Source: Flavobacterium sp. KACC 22761 (GTDB lineage Bacteria; Bacteroidota; Bacteroidia; Flavobacteriales; Flavobacteriaceae). From it: DNA of 64,000 nt. Both the position numbers and the translations under genes were made by a program. Positions 1-8,704 of the stretch are shown here, piece after piece (within the stretch, counting starts at the first letter, position 1; every line of letters begins with the position of its first letter). The notes under the pieces were generated by a model, which saw nothing but the letters and a program-made list of their open reading frames with translations, searched no databases and was not told the origin of the DNA. Where the stretch lies: contig NZ_CP139148.1 of assembly GCF_034058155.1 (NCBI RefSeq), positions 4,278,001 through 4,342,000 of the forward strand, given 5' to 3'.

Positions 1-1878
1 AAAGCCAATAAAAACAAGTATGCATACAGACTGGAAGGTTTTGAGAAAAACTGGAATTATGTCGACATACCTTCTGCAACCTACACTAATCTGCCGGCTG
101 GAGATTATCAGTTTTTAGTTAAATCAGCTAATAATGATGGTAACTGGAATAAGAATATTAAGAAAATCAATATTGAAGTGCTGCCTCCTCTTTGGAAAAC
201 CTGGTGGGCCTATGTTTTTTATTTTATTGTTGCTTTTACCATTGTTTATTATATAATGAAATTCCTGAAGGCAAGATCAGAGCTTAAACAGGAATTGCAT
301 TTTGAGAAAATGAAACTTGATTTTTTCACAAATGTATCGCATGAAATCAGGACTCCATTGACTCTTATTTTAGGACCAATCGAAAAATTGGAAAAACTAA
401 CTGCTGAGAATACTCCGGCAAAAAAATATGCAATCAGCATTAAAAACAATACGGAAAGATTGTATCGCTTAGTAAATGAATTATTAGATTTCAGGAAAGC
501 AGATTCAGGTAATATGCGTCTTTACTTTTTTGAAGAAGACCTTGTTAAAACCTTAAAGGAGATTTTTGACAGCTTTCAGACACTCGCCGAAGCAAAAAAT
601 ATTCAGTACACTTTTAAAAGCAGTAATCCTGAAATTTTGGTTTATTTTGATAAAGATCAAATGGAGAAAGTATTTTTTAATTTATTATCAAATGCCTTTA
701 AGTTTACTCCAAACGGTGGTATTATCAACCTAAAAATAACATTAAAAAAACATAATGTAAAAATTACGGTTAGTGATAATGGCAAAGGTATTTCCATCAA
801 TAATCTGGACGATATTTTTACTAACTTCTATCAGGCAGATCAAAGTATGGGAACAGGAATTGGCCTTGCGCTCACCAAGAGTCTTATCGAACTTCATAAG
901 GGAAAAATAAGTGTAAAAAGCAAGCCAGCATTAGAAGACAGAGCAGGAAAAACAACTTTTTCAGTACTATTGCAATTGGGCAAAAATCATTTAAGCGAAA
1001 ATGATATTTCGCCAATGCCTAAAATTGGGAACAACATTGTTCAGGAAATTGAAGATAGTGCATTTGAAAGTTTTATTGAGAATCCGACTGAGGAAAACAA
1101 AAACAAAAGTGCGACTATATTGATTGTCGAAGATAACGATGAAGTTCGCGATTTTATCAAACAATCTTTAGAAACGCATTATCATGTTTATGAAAGCGAA
1201 AACGGGCTCGAAGGCTGGAAAACTGCAATTCAGATTATTCCGGATTTAATTATCAGCGATGTTATGATGCCAGTTATGGATGGTTTGGAGCTCTGCAGAA
1301 AAATTAAAACAGATGTTCGTACATCACATATTCCTGTCATTATGCTTACTGCAAAATCAGCACCAATTCATCAAATCGAAGGCTTGAAACATGGTGCAGA
1401 TGCTTATGTTACAAAACCTTTCAGCGATCAGATGCTCCAGTTGAATATTCAAAATCTGCTTTCTTTAAAATCTGCTTTGCAAAAAAAATACAGTGAACAA
1501 ATTTTAAAATTGCCGATTATAACCAATACAGAATCATCACAGGATGAGATTTTCCTTCAAAAGCTGCAGCAAATTATTGAAGACAACATTGGCAATACAA
1601 ATTTGGATTTAGGATTTATAACCACCGAAATTGGTATCAGCAAGTCTGTATTGTATAAAAAATTTAGTGCGCTTACGAATCTGTCTTTAAACGAATTCAT
1701 TAAGAATCAGCGTTTAAAACATGCCGTTGAATTATTTCAAAAAGGTGAAACTTCGACATTAACAGTTGCTTTACAGGTTGGTTTTAATGACGCAAAGTAT
1801 TTTAGCCGTGAATTCAAAAAAGTGTATGGCATTACCCCTAGCGAATACATCAAAAATAAAGGACAGACATTAATATAG
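1..1878 (+). CDS. Hybrid two-component system regulator, 3' part (N-terminus outside window)
   Basis: The frame is open from base 1, so the gene starts upstream. What is visible, in order, is the end of a Y_Y_Y-type beta domain, a transmembrane segment (about 190-260), a HisKA box with the phospho-accepting His in SHEIRTP (codon 340-342), a HATPase domain with the GTGIGLAL motif, a receiver domain with the phospho-accepting Asp in IISDVMMP (codon 1258-1260), and a C-terminal AraC-type HTH ending in FSREFKKVYGITPSEY. This is the hybrid two-component architecture used by Bacteroidota to sense glycan fragments in the periplasm and activate nearby genes. The proteins of this family usually have two periplasmic propellers before the part seen here. 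The gene converges on the next one with only 16 bp between stops. Its target is unknown. The three neighbouring minus-strand loci with a shared promoter module are candidates (inference). Confidence 0.95.
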   Translation, partial: KANKNKYAYRLEGFEKNWNYVDIPSATYTNLPAGDYQFLVKSANNDGNWNKNIKKINIEVLPPLWKTWWAYVFYFIVAFTIVYYIMKFLKARSELKQELHFEKMKLDFFTNVSHEIRTPLTLILGPIEKLEKLTAENTPAKKYAISIKNNTERLYRLVNELLDFRKADSGNMRLYFFEEDLVKTLKEIFDSFQTLAEAKNIQYTFKSSNPEILVYFDKDQMEKVFFNLLSNAFKFTPNGGIINLKITLKKHNVKITVSDNGKGISINNLDDIFTNFYQADQSMGTGIGLALTKSLIELHKGKISVKSKPALEDRAGKTTFSVLLQLGKNHLSENDISPMPKIGNNIVQEIEDSAFESFIENPTEENKNKSATILIVEDNDEVRDFIKQSLETHYHVYESENGLEGWKTAIQIIPDLIISDVMMPVMDGLELCRKIKTDVRTSHIPVIMLTAKSAPIHQIEGLKHGADAYVTKPFSDQMLQLNIQNLLSLKSALQKKYSEQILKLPIITNTESSQDEIFLQKLQQIIEDNIGNTNLDLGFITTEIGISKSVLYKKFSALTNLSLNEFIKNQRLKHAVELFQKGETSTLTVALQVGFNDAKYFSREFKKVYGITPSEYIKNKGQTLI

Positions 1879-1894
1879 GTCGTCAACTCAGGAC

Positions 1895-2281
1895 TTAAAA
1901 TTGTATCTCAGCTTTTATTAAATGAGATGATGAAGGCGGCTTTAAATAATGAACCGCAATAATTTTAAGTGATAAGATTTTATTTTTGCTTAGTTTTCTT
2001 AATTGATTGGCATCAATTTTCCATTCAATCCATCCTGATTTTTGACCTTTAAGAGTTGACAATAAAATACCTGAAGCTGAATTATCTTTATAGTTCATCT
2101 TGTTTTTTTTATCATCGGGCAAAAAGTAAATTTTCCATAATATGTCTTTTGGTTTGATAACAGTTTCAGGAACTTCCATTCGTAAAACAATATGATCAAA
2201 ACTATTTATTTCATTTAAATTAAATTTTAGAAAAATCTCTTTGTAAAAATCGTTAATGCTTTCTTTTTTTTTCACTGTCAA
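1895..2281 (-). CDS. Hypothetical protein, 128 aa
   Basis: I do not recognise this protein. It is 128 residues, lysine-rich, with no signal peptide and no membrane segment. The open frame begins with TTG (2279-2281), with GTG two codons later. No ATG lies near the N-terminus, so the start is uncertain or the gene is a remnant of a longer one. The hydrophobic and polar residues alternate (for example DHIVLRMEV, KILSLKIIAVHYL), which suggests beta strands. A -7 promoter box lies about 60 bp upstream within the module shared with the next two loci. It may be a stress-like or regulatory small protein, but nothing in the sequence decides this. Confidence 0.5.
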   Translation of the reverse strand: MTVKKKESINDFYKEIFLKFNLNEINSFDHIVLRMEVPETVIKPKDILWKIYFLPDDKKNKMNYKDNSASGILLSTLKGQKSGWIEWKIDANQLRKLSKNKILSLKIIAVHYLKPPSSSHLIKAEIQF

Positions 2282-2341
2282 ACTTTTTTAATATTTAAGC
2301 TGTAAATGCAGAACATTTTATTTGAATTAAAATGATTAAGG

Positions 2342-2416
2342 CAAATTTATTTTAGTTGCTAAACATCATGGTGGATTATACTACTTATTAAGGTGAAAAT
2401 CTTCCTTATTTGAATA
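2342..2416 (-). promoter_or_regulatory. Promoter module, copy 1 (upstream motif plus TAnnTTTG box)
   Basis: On the minus strand an ATAAGGAAGATTTT motif is followed, 44 bp further on, by the -7 box TAAATTTG (2349-2342). Two ATAAG half-sites lie 21 bp apart, as is common for direct-repeat activator sites. The same arrangement recurs before the next two loci (3135-3210 and 4137-4206). Copies 1 and 2 are alike over about 100 bp (roughly 2336-2436 and 3129-3230). Confidence 0.6.
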
Positions 2417-2470
2417 ATGGCATATTTTACTTGATCATATCGATTGTATATTTTAATACTTATTTTATCT

Positions 2471-2992
2471 CTATACATCAAAATCGACTGACTCAAAATC
2501 TAAGGTTTTAAAAAAAGATTTTACTCTGCTTTTGGCAATTATATTATCTCCTGAATAAAATATTTTATCTCCAACATAGTTTTGTTTCTTCTGTAAACAA
2601 ACACTTGGCTCTATAATATTATACGTTTTTATTATGTTGGCCTCGGGCAACTGTAAAATAAGTATTTCACTTGATGATTTTCCCAATGCAAATTTTGGAA
2701 ATTCCTTGCCTATTATACCATTATTAGTGTGTATTAAAATTTTTCCTGACATGTCAGGCAAATCAGATATAAAGTTTTTAAGATCATCTAATGGAACAAA
2801 CAGTATAATAATTCCAGCTTTCAAAACTCGCTCTTTGCTCACTAATTTTACTTTATTTCCCATTCTCATTACAGATTCTTTTATAATATTATTGTTACGT
2901 ACATGGCTAATCAATACTTCATGTCCTGCTTTAGCTGCTCTATCAGCCAGTTTCATTGTGACGCTGGATACTCCTATAATTCCTATCTTCAA
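2471..2992 (-). CDS. NADP-oxidoreductase, F420-dependent-like dinucleotide-binding protein
   Basis: The N-terminus MKIGIIGVSSVTMKLADRA has the beta-alpha-beta shape of a Rossmann dinucleotide-binding fold. It is followed by GHEVLIS, a strand ending in IILFVPLDDL, and ILIHTNNGI, as in the NADPH-dependent F420 reductase / NADP-oxidoreductase family. At 173 residues it is somewhat shorter than usual (about 200). The glycine motif is degenerate: GVSSVT stands where GxGxxG is expected, so cofactor binding may be weakened. The start codon is TTG (2990-2992). It is chosen because the canonical MKIGIIG begins there. It sits alone, with its own promoter module about 140 bp upstream. Enzyme activity is not established. 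The family assignment is fairly secure, the substrate unknown. Confidence 0.7.
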   Translation of the reverse strand: MKIGIIGVSSVTMKLADRAAKAGHEVLISHVRNNNIIKESVMRMGNKVKLVSKERVLKAGIIILFVPLDDLKNFISDLPDMSGKILIHTNNGIIGKEFPKFALGKSSSEILILQLPEANIIKTYNIIEPSVCLQKKQNYVGDKIFYSGDNIIAKSRVKSFFKTLDFESVDFDV

Positions 2993-3134
2993 ATCTTTTA
3001 TTTTTTAACATTAATTCTTTTTAAATATTAAAATATTTAAACTGTTAATACATTCAGAATAGAGGTAAGATATGAGGTGGAGGACAAGGCATAATTTCGA
3101 TACTGACCATTCAAATTCAAAATGTAATTAACGG

Positions 3135-3210
3135 CAAATTTATCTTGGTCAACAAACATCATGGCAGAGGATAATCCTTATTAAAGTGAAAATCTTCCTT
3201 ATTTTGAAAA
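3135..3210 (-). promoter_or_regulatory. Promoter module, copy 2
   Basis: Same layout as the copy at 2342-2416: minus-strand ATAAGGAAGATTTT, a second AATAAGG half-site 21 bp on, then TAAATTTG (3142-3135) at the same 44-bp interval. It lies about 140 bp before the dinucleotide-binding gene. The surrounding 2993-3305 stretch holds no credible gene. Confidence 0.6.
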
Positions 3211-3305
3211 ATTATATCTTTTACTAAATCTGGAGGTATTGGTTAATTTACCACAAAAAGTTGGGTGCCAATTATACTTACATAATAAATTGGATACTAT
3301 TATTT

Positions 3306-4100
3306 TTATTGCAAATCGGTAAAGTCCTGAAATACTATTAGCCAAATTACAGGCCAGCAGAGTGCATTTACAAATCCCATTAACGATACCAAAACAGTTA
3401 TGAGTGGTAATTCTGGAATTCCTGGCAATATAATCATTGTTGACGGCGAGATGAATAATATGGTTACAATCAAAAGGATTCCAAGTAAACAAGATAATTT
3501 TAAAAAACCGGTAAGAGATGTATATTTCGGAATTAAGGCGATTCCTAAAATACACCCTACAGCCATTGCTGTCATTGTACACAAAATCAGTTCCTGATAA
3601 AAATCGATATCATCACCATATGTTCCAATTCTTTTCACAAAGATTTTACTCAGATTTCCAGCCAAAACTTTGAAAACAAAATAAAATATCAAAACAATTA
3701 AACTTAAAACAAATTGCGTTTTTTTAAACATTTCTTTAAGTTTTTTAAAAAATCCTGAATGTGTATCTCTTTGCTCTTCTTCAAAATTTATTTCAGGAAG
3801 AAGTAAAAACTTCACTACAATTGCTAGAGCAAATAGAATCAGCACAATAGAAATAATTGAAATATAAGTAACTTCGTTTTGTATCAGTAGAAAATCCTTA
3901 GATGTTGTTTTGATTGCAGCGTTTTGGAGAGCAATTTTATTACTACGATAATCCGAATTGTTCTGAGCATATATATTATAATAACCAATAAGAAGCAATA
4001 TGTGGCAGATATTTAGAATAGAAAATTTATTGCATTTACGCAGATTATAATTAAACCAGAAACTTATATTGTAAAATAAAACTGAATACCTCTTTTTCAT
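3306..4100 (-). pseudogene. Remnant of an FHS/FucP-family sugar MFS transporter
   Basis: The middle of this 264-residue frame resembles the central to late part of FHS-type MFS sugar transporters (FucP, NagP, glucose/galactose permease). A membrane segment ends in LLPEIN, then come a loop and helices with FYFVFKVLAGN, GCILGIALIPKY and GFVNALCWPVIW. Intact members are about 400-430 residues with 12 membrane helices. Only about five are recognisable here, corresponding roughly to helices 6-10. The N-terminal 60 or so residues do not look like the family, and the frame stops abruptly after FQDFTDLQ where helices 11 and 12 should follow. An upstream TTG at 4139 falls inside a -7 box, so I place the start at the ATG at 4098-4100. 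It is most probably a decayed gene that still has a promoter. A shortened functional membrane protein is possible but less likely. Confidence 0.65.
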
Positions 4101-4136
4101 ACAACTTTTTTTGTTAAGAAATCTTGATTGATATAT

Positions 4137-4206
4137 CAAAATTATCCTATAGTATTGAAAGTAAGAGGTGTAATATTCCCTATTTAGATAAAAATCTTCC
4201 TAATAT
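4137..4206 (-). promoter_or_regulatory. Promoter module, copy 3 (diverged)
   Basis: The minus strand reads ATTAGGAAGATTTT, then a second ATAGG half-site, then TAATTTTG (4144-4137), again exactly 44 bp from motif to -7 box. Sequence between the conserved blocks has diverged, but the geometry is kept. It precedes the transporter remnant. Confidence 0.5.
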
Positions 4207-4366
4207 TAATAACTGATTAGAGTTGTTAGAATATGAGGAGATTTCTAAAATACCAATACCAAAAAGGCTCTTTATACACTAAATAGATATCTAATCTAAA
4301 ATTGATTATCAAAGGTCGTTTAACTCCTTAATGCTATAATACACTAATTATTAATCCAATTTTTTA

Positions 4367-4405
4367 TAACTTTGCCGCAACCACGGGATTAATGTGCTCT
4401 TTAAA
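4367..4405 (+). promoter_or_regulatory. Promoter -7 box followed by boxA-like antitermination element
   Basis: TAACTTTG at 4367-4374 fits the Bacteroidota -7 consensus. About 20 bp downstream, TGCTCTTTAAA (4395-4405) matches the boxA element found in rRNA and other antiterminated leaders. No gene follows for 440 bp, so this may be a long leader for the GH9 gene at 4845 or an orphan leader left by a lost gene. Confidence 0.4.
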
Positions 4406-4470
4406 AAATATTTTTACAAATTAACAAAACAATAATCTGTCTGAAATTTTCAAAGGTTTGTTTGTTGTTA

Positions 4471-4588
4471 TTTTGCGTTATTTTGCTCAGATTTTGTACC
4501 TCTATTGTACCTCAAGATCTGTTAACCCCAGCAAAGACTGGACTACTAATTTCTGCATCGGGAAATAGGGCGACAAAATAACGCAAAA
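4471..4588. repeat. Inverted repeat with 15-bp perfect arms
   Basis: TTTTGCGTTATTTTG (4471-4485) recurs inverted as CAAAATAACGCAAAA (4574-4588). About 88 bp lie between the arms, and the similarity extends a few bases outward. The arms could be ends of a small mobile or palindromic element. No open frame lies between them and no target-site duplication was found. Confidence 0.55.
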
Positions 4589-4844
4589 CAAAATGAGAAA
4601 CGATTTAGAATATTAGGACAATATTTTAAATCGTTTTTTTTCTTTGCCACTTCTATTCTTATCCTATAGAATTTTAAAAATCTTTATTAGTAAAAACAAC
4701 TTTGAATGACTAAAAATAGCATCAATTATACTATATTACGCTTCAAATTTGATATTCTGATTGTTAGCGAAAAACTACATTTATAAACTTACGTTCTTAC
4801 TAGGCATTAGTTAATAAATATTAATCGCAATAATCTATAAAATA

Positions 4845-7298
4845 ATGAAAAACAAAACTCTTGTTGTTTTTGTATTACTAACTGTAATGCTTCAAATAAA
4901 AATAGAGGCACAAAATTTAAAACTCCACCCTAAAGGTTATTTTTCTACTCGTGGTCTAGACGTCACTGTTTTTGATGATATTTATCCTGATGGCCATCAA
5001 ACAGGAGTTACAATGATTCAGCATGGTGAACGCGTTATGGCAAATGGAGATTTGCGTTTAGAAATCTCGCCAGGACAATGGTCGCCTGTACCGAAAGAGG
5101 TTGAAAAAAAGATAGATTCAGGTTCTAATACCATTTCTCAGACTTTATGTTATCCTGATGAATCTAAAAACCGCATTGGTTTTAACCCAATAGATTACCC
5201 GGATTTGAAATTAAAATATAAAGTAAATGTAACGCCAACCGACGGAAATAATTTTCGAATTACGGTCGATTTAGAAAATGACATAGATATAATATGGCTG
5301 AAAAAAATTGGTTTTAATATTGAATTATTTCCAGGCGATTTGTTTGGAAAGTCTTATATCTGTGATGGAAATTTCGGCATTTTTACTCCTTCTCCTTACG
5401 GACCTCTTCAATCACAAATTGATGGACAAAACCTCGGAACTCCACTTTGTAAAGGAAAAAAAATTACAATTGCTCCCGAAAGCGATTTGTCGAGAGTAAC
5501 GATTCAGTCAAATTTAGAAGATATTGCTTTATGGGATGGAAGAATCAATCATAATAACGGCTGGTTTATTGTCCGCGCGCCTATTTCTGCAACTTCTGGA
5601 AAAAGGATTGTTGATATTGTTGTTTCTCCAAATGTTATTCCGAATTGGACTTACAAACCGGTTGTTCAGGTTTCGCAAATTGGCTATTATCCAAAACAAT
5701 CTAAAATCGCAATTCTGGAAACGGATCCAAATGATACAGAAACATCAGAAGTAATTTTGATCAAACATGACGAGTTTGGCAAGAAAAACATCAAAACCAT
5801 AAAACCTAAAAAATGGGGCGACTTTTTAAGATACAATTATTACCAAATAGATTTTTCTGAAGTAAATGAAGAAGGAATGTACACATTGAGCTATAGAGGA
5901 AATGAAACTTCGCCTTTTCAAATAAGCAAAAAACTTTATGACCGAGATGTTTGGCAACCTATTTTGGAATATTTTTTACCGGTACAAATGTGCCACATGA
6001 GAGTGAATGAAAAATACCGAATTTGGCATAACTTCTGTCATTTAGATGATGCTCAAATGGCACCAACGAATCTGAATCATTTTGACGGATATGTCCAAGG
6101 ACCTTCGACACTTACAAAATATAAATCGAACGAAGTTGTTCCGAATTTAAATCAAGGCGGATGGCATGATGCTGGAGATGATGACCTGAGAGTCGAATCT
6201 CAAATTGGAACAGTTTGGAATCTGGCACTTATGCTAGAAGAATTTAATATCGAATCTTATGATGCAACGAGTATTGATAATGATAAAAAGATAGTTGAAA
6301 TTCATCAGCCTGACGGCAAATCAGATGCTTTGCAACAAATGGAACATGGACTAGCATCTATTTTAGCAGGATATCGTTCTATGGGGCGTTTGTATCGCGG
6401 AATCATTACAAACAATTTAAAACAATACGTACTCCTTGGAGATTTTGGCGGAGTGACTGACAATAAATGGACCGTAAACCCAAGCGCTAAAGATGATGAT
6501 AGATGGGTTTTCACCGAAGACAATCCTGATCGGGAATTGTATGTTGCTGGCGGACTTGCCGCTTCTTACCGGGTTTTAAAAGCTACAAATCCCAAATTGG
6601 CTACTGAATGTTTGGAAACTGCAAAAGCGCTTTATAATACTTCCTTTCAAAAATCAAAAAGAGCAGAAAGCAAAATAACTGCTCTTGTTGAATTAACATT
6701 AGCAACCAATGAACCGACTTATGTCAATCAAATTGTTTCTTTAAATGGAGAGGTGTTAAAAAATTTCGAAAATTTAGGATGGAGAGTTGGGCGAATAAAA
6801 CATCTCATTAAAGACAAATCATTTCTTGAAAAGTTGAATGCTGAAGCCCAGAAATGGAGCGCGAAAACCAAAAACAATTCGCTTACAGATTCTCCTTTTG
6901 GAGTTCCTTATAAACCCAATATTTGGGGAGCTGGCTGGACTTTACAGGATTTTGGTGTACAGCAATACTATTTCTCAGAATCATGGCCAGAGTTTGCAAA
7001 CTATGAAGTGTACAGCAATGCTTTGAATTTTATACTTGGAGTTCATCCCGGCAATAATACAGCCTCTTTTGCATCGGGAATTGGATCTAATTCAGTATTG
7101 GTAGCTTATGGGATGAATCGTGCCGATTGGTCCTATATTCCTGGCGGAGTAACTTCGGGCACGGCACTTATTCGACCAAACTTACCTGAACTTAAAAAAT
7201 GGCCCTACTTTTGGCAGCAAACAGAATATGTTATGGGTGGCGGATCAACCGATTTTATGTTTTTAGTATTGGCTGTCCAAAAACATTTTGGAAAATAA
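4845..7298 (+). CDS. Glycoside hydrolase family 9 protein (copy on plus strand)
   Basis: An 817-residue secreted protein. It has a signal peptide (residues 1-22, ending IEAQ), a long N-terminal beta region, an Ig-like cellulase N-domain (about 290-380, from VSQIGYYP) and a GH9 catalytic domain. The GH9 signature DAGD is at residues 442-445 within GGWHDAGD. The second Asp is the expected catalytic base and the first helps hold the water. The usual C-terminal acid corresponds to E794, in a divergent TEYVMGGG context instead of the common NE motif. The family hydrolyses beta-1,4-glucans and related beta-glycans with inversion. It is convergent with the CE1 gene and faces a paralogue at 8705-11284. 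GH9 in a xylan-type cluster may act on mixed or xyloglucan-like regions (inference). Exact substrate unknown. Confidence 0.85.
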   Translation: MKNKTLVVFVLLTVMLQIKIEAQNLKLHPKGYFSTRGLDVTVFDDIYPDGHQTGVTMIQHGERVMANGDLRLEISPGQWSPVPKEVEKKIDSGSNTISQTLCYPDESKNRIGFNPIDYPDLKLKYKVNVTPTDGNNFRITVDLENDIDIIWLKKIGFNIELFPGDLFGKSYICDGNFGIFTPSPYGPLQSQIDGQNLGTPLCKGKKITIAPESDLSRVTIQSNLEDIALWDGRINHNNGWFIVRAPISATSGKRIVDIVVSPNVIPNWTYKPVVQVSQIGYYPKQSKIAILETDPNDTETSEVILIKHDEFGKKNIKTIKPKKWGDFLRYNYYQIDFSEVNEEGMYTLSYRGNETSPFQISKKLYDRDVWQPILEYFLPVQMCHMRVNEKYRIWHNFCHLDDAQMAPTNLNHFDGYVQGPSTLTKYKSNEVVPNLNQGGWHDAGDDDLRVESQIGTVWNLALMLEEFNIESYDATSIDNDKKIVEIHQPDGKSDALQQMEHGLASILAGYRSMGRLYRGIITNNLKQYVLLGDFGGVTDNKWTVNPSAKDDDRWVFTEDNPDRELYVAGGLAASYRVLKATNPKLATECLETAKALYNTSFQKSKRAESKITALVELTLATNEPTYVNQIVSLNGEVLKNFENLGWRVGRIKHLIKDKSFLEKLNAEAQKWSAKTKNNSLTDSPFGVPYKPNIWGAGWTLQDFGVQQYYFSESWPEFANYEVYSNALNFILGVHPGNNTASFASGIGSNSVLVAYGMNRADWSYIPGGVTSGTALIRPNLPELKKWPYFWQQTEYVMGGGSTDFMFLVLAVQKHFGK

Positions 7299-7314
7299 AT
7301 AATGATTAAATAAA

Positions 7315-7354
7315 AAAGATAAAGTATAGAAAATGTTTTCTATACTTTATCTTT
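7315..7354. terminator. Bidirectional terminator hairpin
   Basis: Perfect 19-bp arms (7315-7333 and 7336-7354) with A and T runs at the stem ends, placed between convergent GH9 and CE1 genes. It can serve both strands. Confidence 0.85.
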
Positions 7355-7394
7355 ATAGTTCCGAATGGTCTTTAATCTCGCCTATTCAGAAAGT

Positions 7395-8573
<1,179 letters not shown>

Positions 8574-8583
8574 TTACGTTGAG

Positions 8584-8696
8584 GTTAATTTTACCGCAAA
8601 GCACGCAAAGTTTTTTTGTCATTGTGTTTACGTTGTCTTTTAAGTTCGCTAAGCTTTGTCAATAGAACTTTGCGCACCTTGCGGTTAAATTTTAAG
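8584..8696. repeat. Interspersed palindromic repeat (GCAAAG-rich)
   Basis: Arms at about 8584-8613 (containing ACCGCAAAGCACGCAAAG) and 8666-8695 (containing CTTTGCGCACCTTGCGGT) are imperfect inverted copies around a 50-bp middle that itself contains AAGTTCGCTAAGCTTTG. Elements of this GCAAAG type are common between genes of flavobacteria (recalled knowledge, not checked). It sits inside the operon, between the GH9 and last CE1 genes, where a transcript could fold and shift expression between them. Confidence 0.65.
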
Positions 8697-8704
8697 CCTG
8701 TTTA

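Larger units (their letters stand above)
4207..4844. other. Non-coding stretch between transporter remnant and GH9 gene
   Basis: No open frame of note. It contains a -7 box with a boxA-like leader (4367-4405), a long inverted repeat (4471-4588) and a short direct repeat: TTGTACCTC at 4494-4502 and 4505-4513. About 200 bp of AT-rich sequence follows before the GH9 start, with no clear TAnnTTTG box for that gene. The stretch could be the scar of an inserted element (inference). Confidence 0.5.

Noticed and set aside
3199-3582. 127-codon minus-strand frame overlapping the transporter remnant
   Set aside because: Composition is unusual and it runs out of frame with the recognisable MFS helices; it is a shadow frame.
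5653-5667. AAACCGGTTGT resembling the operator inside the plus-strand GH9 gene
   Set aside because: Explained by codons, lacks a promoter box beside it, and has one mismatch to the palindrome.
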